50,803 nucleotides of DNA, taken from Bacillota bacterium (GTDB lineage Bacteria; Bacillota; Clostridia; Peptostreptococcales; Anaerovoracaceae). Position numbers and translations under genes: made by a program. The stretch is taken from the NCBI GenBank assembly GCA_017557505.1, contig JAFYYP010000032.1, positions 1-50,803 of the forward strand. Direction: 5' to 3'. Position 1 is the stretch's first letter, and each line of letters begins with the position of its first letter. Of the stretch, positions 25,848-34,336 are shown one piece after another. The notes under the pieces were generated by a model that searched no databases, had not been told where the DNA came from, and worked only from the letters and a program-made list of their open reading frames with translations.

Positions 25848-27184
25848 GCTGCGCATCCTGCGGCGCCTGCGGCCTCGAGAGCTGCAGCGGCTGCGAAGAA
25901 GACAAGAATTACATAGACACGCAGAAGAAAGAGATCGAAACGCCCGATAACCGCGTCGTCTTCACGAAAGAGATGAAGAAGACGTACAAACTGCTGGCAC
26001 CGACCATGCTTCCCATGCATTTCCGCCTGTTCGCCGAGGTCTTCCGCAAGAACGGCTACGACATGGAACTGCTGGAAAACGAGGGCCGCAAAGCTGTGGA
26101 CTGCGGAGTCAAGTACGTGCACAACGACGCGTGCTATCCGTCCATCTGCGTCATCGGGCAGTTTATCGACGCGCTGCAGAGCGGCAAGTACGACGTGAAC
26201 AAGGTCGCGGTCATCTACATGCAGACCGGCGGCGGCTGCCGCGCGTCCAATTACGTGTCGCTCATGCGCAAGGCGTTCGAGCGGGCAGGGTTCCCTCAGG
26301 TTCCCATCGTCACGATCAATATCGCGGGCCTGGAGAAACATCCGGGTTTCAAGGTGACCGTGCCGATGTACCGCGACCTGCTGAATTGCTGTCTGTACGC
26401 CGACCTCATGATGACGTTGCGCAACCAGTGCCGCGTCCGGGAAGTCCGCAAAGGACAGACGGACGATCTGTGCGATCATTGGGTCAAAAAGCTCAGCAAG
26501 GAAATCTGGGAAGGGAAAATGAAGTATTCCCGCGTGAAGGAGAACATGCGGCAGATGGCCGCGGATTTCGCGCTGATCGAGCGTTCTCCGGAGCAGCCCG
26601 TGCGCGTCGGCATCGTCGGAGAGATCTACGTCAAATACTCGCCTCTGGGCAATAACTACCTGGAAGAATTCGTGTATAAAGAAGGGGCGGAATCGGTCGT
26701 TCCGGGTCTGCTGGACTTCATGTATTACTGCGTCTACAACAACCGGCTCGACTTCGAACTGTACGGCATGCGAAGCGATTCGCGCCTGATCTGGAAGATC
26801 GTCTGCAATTACTTTGAAAAGAAGAAGAACGACCTGAACGAGATCATTCGCGAACGGGGCGTATTCTACGGGTTCTCGAGCTATAAGCATCTGCTGGAGC
26901 TCGCGAAGGAACATCACTGCGTCGGTATGGGCATGAAGATGGGCGAAGGCTGGCTGCTGACGTCCGAAATGCTGGAACTGTGCGAGATGGGCGTCTCGAA
27001 CATCGTATGCTGCCAACCGTTCGGGTGCCTGCCGAACCACATCGTCGGCAAGGGCATGATGCGGCCGATCAAGGCGCGTTATCCGGATGCGAACATCGTC
27101 GCGATCGATTTTGACCCGGGTGCTTCGCGCATCAACCAGGAGAACCGTCTGAAGCTCATGATGAGCAATGCGAGGAAAGGATAA
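25838..27184 (+). CDS. Activase-associated 2-hydroxyacyl-CoA dehydratase-like subunit
   Basis: A 448-residue protein matching the C-terminal part of the large clostridial activase proteins and related to the HgdB/FldB fold. The N-terminus is a compact Cys cluster, CASCGACGLESCSGC (Cys 5, 8, 11, 16, 19), suited to an iron-sulfur cluster. Further conserved Cys occur in HNDACYPS, the QTGGGCRASN motif and near the C-terminus in CCQPFGCLPNHIVGKGM. The start lies within the end of the activase (10-base overlap), so the two are made in equal amounts and probably form one complex. Confidence 0.88.
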   Translation: MELGCASCGACGLESCSGCEEDKNYIDTQKKEIETPDNRVVFTKEMKKTYKLLAPTMLPMHFRLFAEVFRKNGYDMELLENEGRKAVDCGVKYVHNDACYPSICVIGQFIDALQSGKYDVNKVAVIYMQTGGGCRASNYVSLMRKAFERAGFPQVPIVTINIAGLEKHPGFKVTVPMYRDLLNCCLYADLMMTLRNQCRVREVRKGQTDDLCDHWVKKLSKEIWEGKMKYSRVKENMRQMAADFALIERSPEQPVRVGIVGEIYVKYSPLGNNYLEEFVYKEGAESVVPGLLDFMYYCVYNNRLDFELYGMRSDSRLIWKIVCNYFEKKKNDLNEIIRERGVFYGFSSYKHLLELAKEHHCVGMGMKMGEGWLLTSEMLELCEMGVSNIVCCQPFGCLPNHIVGKGMMRPIKARYPDANIVAIDFDPGASRINQENRLKLMMSNARKG

Positions 27185-27280
27185 TGCGTCTTCGGACCGT
27201 TTCGAACCGCTCGCCAAGAGGACGATTGACTCGCTTGTCCGAAAGCGGCTCCTCAGCCGCAGTATAGAAAGGCTCGCAGT

Positions 27281-28639
27281 ATGACTGATAGACAGGAACA
27301 GATCGTTAAGAACGTCGATAAGCACAGACAGGACATTCTGGATGCGGAACGGTGGATCTGGAAGCATCCGGAGGTGGGGTATACCGAATGGCAGACGAAT
27401 GCCTATCTGCTTGAGAAATTCAAGGGGTATGGGTATTCGCCAATAGAAGCAGGTGACATACCAGGGTTTTATGTAGACCTCAATACCGGGCGTCCCGGAC
27501 CGACTCTGGCCATCATGGGAGAACTGGATGCGTTGGATATCGCGAACCATCCGGAGTCCGTGAACGGCATGACGCACTGCTGCGGCCATAATTGCCAGTG
27601 CGCGGAGATGGTCGGCATCGCCGCGGCGCTGTCCGAACCAGGCGCGTTGGACGGCCTGTGCGGTAAGATCCGCCTGATGCTCGTTCCGGCGGAAGAGATG
27701 ATCCAGCTCGAATTCCGCAAGGACCTGATCGACAAAGGGATCATCAAATATCTGGGCGGAAAGACTGAGTTTATGCACCGCGGTTATTTCGACGGCGTCG
27801 ACATCGCGCTGATGGTGCATACGGATAACGAAAACGAGTACGATTTCACATGTCAGGAAGGCTTCAACGGCATTATCGCCAAGATCCTGACGTATAAAGG
27901 CAAGAGCAGTCATGCGGGCGGTTCGCCTCACGACGGCATCAACGCCCAGTACGCGGCGACGCTCGGTCTCGACGCCTGCAACGCGCTGCGTGAGACGTTC
28001 CGCGACCAGGATCACATCCGCTTCCATCCTATCCTGAAAGGGGTCAAGACCGCGGTCAACATCATCCCGGACGAGATGCGCATCGAAAGCTATACCCGCG
28101 GCAAGACCCTGGAGGCTTACGTCAGGGCAAACAAGAAGATCAACAGGGCTCTGGCAGCCGGCGCAGCCGCCATCGGCGCGCAGCTGCACGTCTGCGATAT
28201 GCCCGGCTACGCCATGGAGATCCATGACGATACGTTTATGGATCTGTGCCGTCAGTGCTGCGAAGACCTGTCAGGCAGGGACAAGGTCAAGTTCGACCAC
28301 AATGCCTGGAGCACGGGTTCGTCCGATTTCGGCGATCTGACGATGGTCATGCCCGGCGTGCAGTTCTATGCCTGCGGGCACACCGGTCTGGGTCACGGCA
28401 TCGATTTTCAGGTGGCAGACCCCGAACGGGCCTGCGTCAACCCTGCGAAGGCTGAACTTTTCATCGCGGACGCGCTGCTTTCGGACGGAGCGGCGAAGGC
28501 GAAAGAGATCATCGCAAACTATAAGCCGCAGTTCGGCAGCATCCGGGCATACCTGGACTTTATCGATACTTTAGCCATGGACAAAGATGTGATAAACTAT
28601 ACGGAGAAAGGAACGTTCATCGACCTGCCCAATGACTGA
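27281..28639 (+). CDS. M20-family amidohydrolase, AbgB/carboxypeptidase type
   Basis: A zinc-dependent M20 amidohydrolase of 452 residues. Metal and catalytic motifs: ELDALDI near residue 81, HCCGHNCQCAEMVG near 104, PAEEM near 141, and the dimerisation-domain segment HAGGSPHDGINAQY. The family includes p-aminobenzoyl-glutamate and N-acyl-amino-acid hydrolases; the exact substrate cannot be read. The 96-base gap upstream holds several mutually exclusive short stems, including GCGGCT-CCTC-AGCCGC at 27245-27260. The end overlaps the next gene by eight bases. Confidence 0.88.
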   Translation: MTDRQEQIVKNVDKHRQDILDAERWIWKHPEVGYTEWQTNAYLLEKFKGYGYSPIEAGDIPGFYVDLNTGRPGPTLAIMGELDALDIANHPESVNGMTHCCGHNCQCAEMVGIAAALSEPGALDGLCGKIRLMLVPAEEMIQLEFRKDLIDKGIIKYLGGKTEFMHRGYFDGVDIALMVHTDNENEYDFTCQEGFNGIIAKILTYKGKSSHAGGSPHDGINAQYAATLGLDACNALRETFRDQDHIRFHPILKGVKTAVNIIPDEMRIESYTRGKTLEAYVRANKKINRALAAGAAAIGAQLHVCDMPGYAMEIHDDTFMDLCRQCCEDLSGRDKVKFDHNAWSTGSSDFGDLTMVMPGVQFYACGHTGLGHGIDFQVADPERACVNPAKAELFIADALLSDGAAKAKEIIANYKPQFGSIRAYLDFIDTLAMDKDVINYTEKGTFIDLPND

Positions 28640-29042
28640 AACCATCAAGAAGCTTTACGATAAATACTTCAGACAGCTGAGGAATTTCGTCATCGTCGGC
28701 TGCACCGTAACGCTGCTGGATTTCATCATGCTGCACGCGTTCACAGAACGCGCCGGCATGTGGTATCTGGCATCGGCGGCGCTGGCCTTTACGATCTCCA
28801 CGATCATCAACTATCTGCTTTCCATGAAATTCGTTTTCAAGGGCAGGGAGGGCCGTGACAAGAAAGAGGAATTCCTCGTGTTCGCGATCCTCAACCTCAT
28901 CGGACTCGGTCTGACGACGCTGCTCATGTGGCTGCTCGTCGATAAGGCCGGACTTTACTATATGTTCGCCAAAGTCTTCGTCTCTGCGACCGTCATGTTC
29001 TGGAGTTTCTTCTCCCGGAAGATCTTCCTGGAACAGCATTGA
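28632..29042 (+). CDS. GtrA-family membrane protein
   Basis: A 136-residue protein with four membrane helices (about 12-32, 43-63, 77-99 and 105-125) and the GtrA pattern: RNFVIVGCTVTLLDF at the N-terminus, the basic loop after helix 2 (SMKFVFKGREGR) and a C-terminal SRKIF. GtrA proteins are usually linked to lipid-carrier flipping in polysaccharide synthesis; no glycosyltransferase is adjacent. It overlaps the amidohydrolase gene by eight bases. Confidence 0.9.
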   Translation: MTETIKKLYDKYFRQLRNFVIVGCTVTLLDFIMLHAFTERAGMWYLASAALAFTISTIINYLLSMKFVFKGREGRDKKEEFLVFAILNLIGLGLTTLLMWLLVDKAGLYYMFAKVFVSATVMFWSFFSRKIFLEQH

Positions 29043-29062
29043 CCTGAAGGAGGAACCGTTTG

Positions 29063-30523
29063 ATGAAAGACGATCAGAAGCGCATGCCTCTTTTCGAGGC
29101 CATCCTCGAGTACAACGAAAAGAATCCTGCGTTTTTCCACATTCCCGGACACCGCTACGAGCGCGGCATCAATCCCGCCTGGCGCGAAGTCGTAGGGGAT
29201 GAGATCTTTAAATTCGACCTGTCCGAAACGCCACTCACGGACGATCTGCACCATGCGAGCGGCCCCATCAAGGAGGCCGAACAGCTTGCTGCAGAGCTTT
29301 GGGGCGCGGACTATACCCATTTACTGGTCAACGGCAGCACGTGCGGCAACCAGGCGATGGTCATCACGGCTTCGCACGGCGGCGCCAAGATCGCCATCCC
29401 TCGCAACGCGCATAAATCCGTGCTGATGGGGCTCATCATCGGCGGCGGCAAACCTGTTTACATCATGCCGCAGATCGAACCGGAATGGGGCCTTCACGGC
29501 GGCATCACGCCGGGCCAGGTCGAAGAGATGTTCCGCCAGAACCCGGACTGCAAGGGCGTTCTCGTGGTCAGCCCGACGTATTACGGCATCACGAGCGATC
29601 TAGAAGGCATCGCGCGGGTATGCCATGCGCACAATGCCATCCTGATGGTCGACGAAGCGCACGGCGCACATTGTTATTTCTCGGAGAAACTGCCCAGAGG
29701 CGCCATCGAACAGGGCGCGGACATGGCGGTGCAGAGCATCCACAAGGTCACCGGTTCTCTGACGCAGAGCTCCATGATCCACATCAAATCCGACCTCGTC
29801 ACGAAGAACCTGCTGGAGGCGAACCTGACGCTCGTGCAGAGCACGTCGCCTTCGTATCTTCTCATGACGTCGCTGGACTGCGCGCGCCAGCACATGGCCA
29901 TGGAAGGCGCCGAGATGATCGACCGCGCCGTCGAACTGTCGGATAACGCCAGAGAGCGCATCAACCGCATCCCCGGGCTTTCGTGCGCGGGCAAGGAACT
30001 GATCGGCCGTGCCGGCATCCACGGACTCGATACGACGAGACTCATCATTTCCGCCGACGATATCGGCATTACCGGGTTCAACCTGAAGAAGATCCTGTTC
30101 GACGATTACGACGTCGAAGTAGAGCTGCCCGACTACCGCAACGTCGTGGCCATCGTTACGTATGCGAACGTGCAGAAGGAGATCGACAAGCTCGTCGAAG
30201 CGCTCGAAGATATCTCCCGCAGATTTGCCCCTGAAGGTGAACCGCTGCCGCCGGGCGAAAAACTGCCTCCGCAGCCGGATTACGTGCTGAGCCCGAGAGC
30301 CGCGTATTTCCTGGAGAGAGAGCGCGTGCCCTGGGTAGAATGCCGCGGCCGCATCGTCGCCGAGATGATCGCGCCGTATCCGCCGGGCATCCCCGTCATT
30401 TATCAAGGCGAGCGAATGAGCACGGAAGTCTGGGAATACATCGAAGCGTTCCGCCAGCGCAACGGACATATCCACGGGCCGTCTGACCCGACGCTGTCCA
30501 CGCTGTTGGTGATCCGCGAATAG
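29063..30523 (+). CDS. Orn/Lys/Arg decarboxylase family protein (SpeA/YaaO type)
   Basis: A fold-type I PLP decarboxylase of 486 residues lacking the N-terminal wing domain, as in Bacillus SpeA and YaaO. Visible motifs: FFHIPGHRY near residue 25, the NGSTCGNQA PLP phosphate region, MVDEAHGAH, and SIHKVTGSLTQ with the PLP-binding Lys228. It should decarboxylate arginine, lysine or ornithine to a polyamine; the substrate cannot be fixed from sequence. ATG 29063 follows AAGGAGG by nine bases. A terminator lies directly downstream, so the following dehydrogenase is a separate or read-through unit. Confidence 0.9.
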   Translation: MKDDQKRMPLFEAILEYNEKNPAFFHIPGHRYERGINPAWREVVGDEIFKFDLSETPLTDDLHHASGPIKEAEQLAAELWGADYTHLLVNGSTCGNQAMVITASHGGAKIAIPRNAHKSVLMGLIIGGGKPVYIMPQIEPEWGLHGGITPGQVEEMFRQNPDCKGVLVVSPTYYGITSDLEGIARVCHAHNAILMVDEAHGAHCYFSEKLPRGAIEQGADMAVQSIHKVTGSLTQSSMIHIKSDLVTKNLLEANLTLVQSTSPSYLLMTSLDCARQHMAMEGAEMIDRAVELSDNARERINRIPGLSCAGKELIGRAGIHGLDTTRLIISADDIGITGFNLKKILFDDYDVEVELPDYRNVVAIVTYANVQKEIDKLVEALEDISRRFAPEGEPLPPGEKLPPQPDYVLSPRAAYFLERERVPWVECRGRIVAEMIAPYPPGIPVIYQGERMSTEVWEYIEAFRQRNGHIHGPSDPTLSTLLVIRE

Positions 30524-30531
30524 ACAAACGT

Positions 30532-30559
30532 ACCGCATCTCTTTTGAGGTGCGGTTTTT
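30532..30559 (+). terminator. Terminator after the decarboxylase gene
   Basis: A 10-bp stem (30532-30541 / 30546-30555, TTTT loop, one wobble) followed by a T-run. Confidence 0.85.
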
Positions 30560-30581
30560 CTTACAGAGAGGAGGAGATGCG

Positions 30582-31625
30582 ATGAAGACATGTAAAGTAC
30601 TGCTGCTGGGATATGGCGTAGCCGGCAAAGCGTTCGCCCGCATCCTGAACAAGACGCACGACGATATTCTGAAGGGGAAGGACATCGACGTGAAGGTCGT
30701 AGGCATCACGACCGGAAGCCGGGGCAGCCTCGTATACCAGGACGGGCTGGATCTGGCCGAAGCCACGCGCCAGCTCGAAGAAGATGGCTGTTTCGATCCG
30801 AAAGGGCCTTATTACAGCAAGATCGATTCCATGACGGCTGCCGAGATGCTGGATTATGACGTCCTGATGGAACTGACTCCGCTGAACATCTTTACGGGTC
30901 AGCCTGCGACGGACCACATCCGTGCGGCGCTGAACCGCGGAAAGCACGCCGTTTCCGCAAACAAGGGGCCGTTAGCCTGGCATTATAAGGAACTGCGCGA
31001 TCTGGCGAAGAGAAACCGCTGCGGCTTCTTCTTCGAGACGACGGTCATGGCCGGCACGCCGACGTTCAACATGGCGCATCACTGCCTGCAGTTCTGCGAG
31101 ATCGACAAGATCGAAGGCATCCTGAACGCTACGACGAATTATATCCTCAAGGAGATGGCCAAAGGCGTACCCATCGATACTATCATGAAGACCGGCCGGG
31201 AACTGGGATTTCTCGAAGCCGACCCGTCCATGGATACGGAAGGCTGGGATGCTTCCGCAAAACTGACGGTGCTGATGAACGTGCTGATGGATGCGGATCT
31301 GACCCCCGATAAGATCGACCGCACGGGCATTACCGGGGTCACAGCAGAGGATATTGCTGCAGCGAAAGAAAGGGGCAACGTCATCAAACTCATGTGCCGC
31401 GGCACGAAGGACGCAGACGGAAACGTCACTGCGACGGTAAGGCCCGAAGAGATCCCCGCTGGCGACGTGTTTGCAGGCGAAGATCTTGTTGCCGTCTATT
31501 CGCTGTATACCGATCTGATGGGCAAGCTGACGTTCCTGCAGTACGGCCTGGAGACGACGCAGACGGGTTACGGCGTGTTTGCGGATCTGTGCCGCGTGCT
31601 GGACTTCATGAACGGCGCGGTATAA
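30582..31625 (+). CDS. Homoserine dehydrogenase-family protein
   Basis: An NAD(P)-dependent dehydrogenase of 347 residues lacking a C-terminal ACT domain. Motifs: Rossmann LLGYGVAGKAFARIL at 6-20, SANKGPLA with the catalytic Lys, FFETTVMAGTP, ILNATTNYIL, and EADPSMDTEGWDASAKL with the substrate-binding acidic residues. All conserved residues of homoserine dehydrogenase appear present. I chose ATG 30582, preceded by GAGGAGGAG; upstream in-frame codons lie in the terminator. The neighbours (ornithine-cyclodeaminase family and aminotransferase) leave open a related substrate. Confidence 0.88.
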   Translation: MKTCKVLLLGYGVAGKAFARILNKTHDDILKGKDIDVKVVGITTGSRGSLVYQDGLDLAEATRQLEEDGCFDPKGPYYSKIDSMTAAEMLDYDVLMELTPLNIFTGQPATDHIRAALNRGKHAVSANKGPLAWHYKELRDLAKRNRCGFFFETTVMAGTPTFNMAHHCLQFCEIDKIEGILNATTNYILKEMAKGVPIDTIMKTGRELGFLEADPSMDTEGWDASAKLTVLMNVLMDADLTPDKIDRTGITGVTAEDIAAAKERGNVIKLMCRGTKDADGNVTATVRPEEIPAGDVFAGEDLVAVYSLYTDLMGKLTFLQYGLETTQTGYGVFADLCRVLDFMNGAV

Positions 31626-31652
31626 ACTGAAAGCAGGAGGTTCGAAACTGAT

Positions 31653-32675
31653 ATGAAAACTTTATTGCTTTCGAAAACAGACGTTCAGAACGCGGTCACG
31701 ATGGACGACGTCATCGCTGCCGTGGAGAACGCCTATAAAGCATTCCAGACCGGCAAGGTCGACCAGCCTCCCATCCAGACGATGGGCATGCCGGAATTCA
31801 ACGCGGAATCCGACGTCAAATCCTGTTACAACCGCGACAACGCCATGTTCTCGATCAAGACCGTCGGCCTATTCCAGGACAATATCAAAGGAGTTACGGC
31901 CTATGCGGCAGCAGATGGCGGCAAACTGCCCAACATGATGGGCAACGTCATCCTCGGCGACGGCAAGACCGGCGCGACGCTGGCCATTATGGACGCGTCT
32001 CTGATCACGGGCATCCGCACCGGTGCTGCAGGGGCCATTTCCAGCAAATACATGGCCAGAAAGGATGCGCATGTCGCGGCAGTCTTCGGCATGGGCGCGC
32101 AGGCCCGCATGCAGGTGACCGCGCTGGCGAGAGTCCGCGATCTTACCGAGGTGCGCGCGTTCGATAAGTTCCTGCCGACTGAATTGCAGCAGGCTTATAA
32201 AAACGATATGGAACAGGTGACCGGCGCTAAAGTCGTTCTCTGCGGCAGCGTAGAAGAAGCAGCGCAGGGTGCCGATATCCTGATCTGCCCGACGCCTTCC
32301 CGCGAACCGTATCTGAAGCCGGAATATGTCAAGAAAGGCTCGCATATCGTCGAAGTAGGCGTGGATATCGAGACGAAGGCGGAGGTGTGTCCCGAAGTGT
32401 TCGCAATGGCTGACAAGGTCGTATGCGACTCCACAGCGCAGTGCATCACGAGAGGCGAGACCCGCAATGCCATCGCTTCCGGGCTGTTCAGGCAGGAAGA
32501 CATTTACGGTGAGATCGGCGAGATCGTACTGGGATTAAAGCCCGGACGCGAGAGCGACGACGAGATCACTATCTTCGATACGACAGGTATGGGTATTCAG
32601 GACAACACGACGGCAGAAGCTGTATTCAAGGCAGCGCAGGACAAGGGTCTTGGCGCCTGGTTCGAGTTCATTTAA
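31653..32675 (+). CDS. Ornithine cyclodeaminase / mu-crystallin family protein
   Basis: A 340-residue NAD(P)-binding protein of the OCD/mu-crystallin family, which includes ornithine cyclodeaminase, alanine dehydrogenase and other imino-acid reductases. Motifs: an N-terminal DVIAAVENAYKAF helix, SIKTVGLF, a LITGIRTGAAGAISSKYMAR core with the substrate Arg, the Rossmann AVFGMGAQARMQV near 146-158, and VGVDIETKAEV. The exact reaction is not deducible. It has an AGGAGG site and follows the dehydrogenase by 27 bases. Confidence 0.9.
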   Translation: MKTLLLSKTDVQNAVTMDDVIAAVENAYKAFQTGKVDQPPIQTMGMPEFNAESDVKSCYNRDNAMFSIKTVGLFQDNIKGVTAYAAADGGKLPNMMGNVILGDGKTGATLAIMDASLITGIRTGAAGAISSKYMARKDAHVAAVFGMGAQARMQVTALARVRDLTEVRAFDKFLPTELQQAYKNDMEQVTGAKVVLCGSVEEAAQGADILICPTPSREPYLKPEYVKKGSHIVEVGVDIETKAEVCPEVFAMADKVVCDSTAQCITRGETRNAIASGLFRQEDIYGEIGEIVLGLKPGRESDDEITIFDTTGMGIQDNTTAEAVFKAAQDKGLGAWFEFI

Positions 32676-32726
32676 ACAAGGTTATAGGAATTCTCAATCA
32701 CATAAATCTTTAGGAGGTCAATTGTT

Positions 32727-33872
32727 ATGAAAATGGCATGGTTCGGGGTAGAGGAATGGCTCAACCCCATGGATTCCAAGGCTAAAGTCAATTTCGGCTC
32801 TTCGTGCGTCAGCGCGCTCCGTCTGAACGAACTGTTCGACCTGATCGGCGAGGACGAAGATGAATTCCTCAGAGAATTCAAGTATCAGAGCCTGCACTAT
32901 CACTTCGGCGACGCGACCGGTTCTCCGCGGGTCAAGGCGGGCGTCTGCCACCTGTATCCGAACGGCAACGTCAAGCCGGAACAGGTCATGATGACCATCG
33001 GAGGCTCCCACGCGAACGAGCTCGTCGAGATGGGCCTGATGGAATACGGTGAAAACTGCGTCATCATCAAGCCGTCCTATCAGCAGCACTACGACATCCC
33101 CAAGTCCGTGAACATGGAGACGCGCATCGTCAACCTGGACCTGGACAACGGCTGCAAGCTTGACATGGCCGCGCTGGACGCCGCCTGCGACAAGAACACG
33201 AAGATGATCGCGTTCACGAACCCCAACAACCCGATCGGCAACGTGCTGACCGACGAGGAACTCGGACAGATCGTCGAGATCGCGAAGAAGAACGATTCGT
33301 GGATCCTGTGCGACGAGATGTACCGCGGCATGATCTCCGACACGCAGACGTCCATTCTGGACTACGGCTACGATAAGGCTATCTCCATCTCCTCGACGTC
33401 CAAGATGTTCTCGTCCGCCGGTCTGCGCGTAGGCTGGCTCATCTGCAAGGATCCCGAGATGTACGAAGTCTTCAAGACCCGCAGATCCTACAACTCCATC
33501 TGCTGCGGCATCATCGACGAGATCATCGCTTCGATCGAATTCGAGAACTACGAGAAGATCTGGGCGCGCATGCGCTCCATCCTCGGGCCCAACAAGCAGA
33601 TCGTAAAGGAATGGGCGGAGAAGGAACCGCACATGGAGCTGCTCGGCGATCCCTGGGGCACGACCTGCCTCATGAGATACGACTTCGACGTGGATTCCGA
33701 GACGCTGGCGAAGGACGCCATGGAAGATGAGCGGAAGATCCTGTTCGTACCGGGCGATTACTTCGACATCCCGAAGACCATCCGCGTCGGCTACGGCGCG
33801 TTCCGCGATCCGGAAGTGCTGAAGGCAGGTCTGGCACAGTTCTCTGATTATCTGAAGAAGTGGGAGAAGTAA
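32727..33872 (+). CDS. PLP-dependent class I/II aminotransferase
   Basis: A fold-type I aminotransferase of 381 residues. PLP contacts: the IGGSHANEL phosphate-loop region, NPNNPIGNVL, CDEMYRG with the PLP Asp, and SSTSKMFSSAGLRVGW with Lys226. The C-terminal Arg for the alpha-carboxylate is likely in IRVGYGAF. The family resembles the branch containing capreomycidine-synthase-like and other specialised aminotransferases rather than the classical aspartate enzymes. A strong TAGGAGG precedes the ATG. It closes the amino-acid cluster and ends before a strong terminator. Confidence 0.9.
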   Translation: MKMAWFGVEEWLNPMDSKAKVNFGSSCVSALRLNELFDLIGEDEDEFLREFKYQSLHYHFGDATGSPRVKAGVCHLYPNGNVKPEQVMMTIGGSHANELVEMGLMEYGENCVIIKPSYQQHYDIPKSVNMETRIVNLDLDNGCKLDMAALDAACDKNTKMIAFTNPNNPIGNVLTDEELGQIVEIAKKNDSWILCDEMYRGMISDTQTSILDYGYDKAISISSTSKMFSSAGLRVGWLICKDPEMYEVFKTRRSYNSICCGIIDEIIASIEFENYEKIWARMRSILGPNKQIVKEWAEKEPHMELLGDPWGTTCLMRYDFDVDSETLAKDAMEDERKILFVPGDYFDIPKTIRVGYGAFRDPEVLKAGLAQFSDYLKKWEK

Positions 33873-33904
33873 GAACGGGCAGAAACCGTTGAAAAAACAA
33901 TTTT

Positions 33905-33942
33905 CAGTGCTGTCAAGAAAAATGCTTGACAGCACTGTTTTT
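33905..33942 (+). terminator. Terminator after the aminotransferase, overlapping the next promoter
   Basis: A perfect 13-bp stem (33905-33917 / 33925-33937, seven-base loop) followed by TTTTTA. Its 3' arm contains the -35 TTGACA of the ylxM promoter. Confidence 0.92.
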
Positions 33943-33954
33943 ATTGTGTATCAT
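33926..33954 (+). promoter_or_regulatory. Promoter of ylxM-ffh, predicted leaderless
   Basis: TTGACA (33926-33931), a 17-base spacer and TATCAT (33949-33954). The start point predicted seven bases on is about 33961, three bases before the ylxM ATG. Confidence 0.75.
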
Positions 33955-33963
33955 CTTCAAGGT

Positions 33964-34329
33964 ATGAAGAGCAGTCTGGACAATTTATACGAGATCAGCA
34001 TGCTGATGGACTTCTACGGCGCACTGCTTTCGCAGCGCCAGCAGGACGTGATGAGGCTGTATCACGAAGAGAACTGCAGCCTGCAGGAGATCGCCGAAGA
34101 ACTCGGCATTTCGCGCCAGGGCGTTCACGAAGCGCTGAAGAAGGCGGAAAACACGCTGCAGGGCTTCGAAGAGAAACTCGGACTTGTCGCCAGATTCCGC
34201 AAACAGGATCAGCTGCTGGAAGAGACCGCGAAAGCGCTCGACGCGCTGGCGGCAGAACGCAGCAAAGACAACGGTCTGAAAGATTCGCTCCTCGCCATCA
34301 AACAGAAGATCATCTCTTTGGAAGAATAG
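33964..34329 (+). CDS. ylxM: YlxM-family HTH protein (UPF0122)
   Basis: YlxM is a small helix-turn-helix protein that accompanies ffh and modulates signal recognition particle activity. The 121-residue product has the typical opening MLMDFYGALLSQRQQDVMRLY, the sigma-4-like HTH SLQEIAEELGISRQGVHEALK (about 41-60) and a helical tail. ATG 33964 is chosen because further upstream is occupied by a terminator and the promoter; no Shine-Dalgarno sequence is present and the mRNA is predicted to begin at the ATG. It precedes ffh by seven bases, the usual order. Confidence 0.9.
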   Translation: MKSSLDNLYEISMLMDFYGALLSQRQQDVMRLYHEENCSLQEIAEELGISRQGVHEALKKAENTLQGFEEKLGLVARFRKQDQLLEETAKALDALAAERSKDNGLKDSLLAIKQKIISLEE

Positions 34330-34336
34330 GATAGAT

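Noticed and set aside
25844-28225. Long minus-strand frame opposite the activase partner and M20 genes
   Set aside because: The translated composition (His/Arg/Asp/Val-rich) is typical of antisense frames in GC-rich genes, with recognisable genes on the plus strand.
33889-33963. Upstream in-frame start for ylxM
   Set aside because: It would run through the terminator hairpin and the promoter; the YlxM family starts near residue MKSSLDN.
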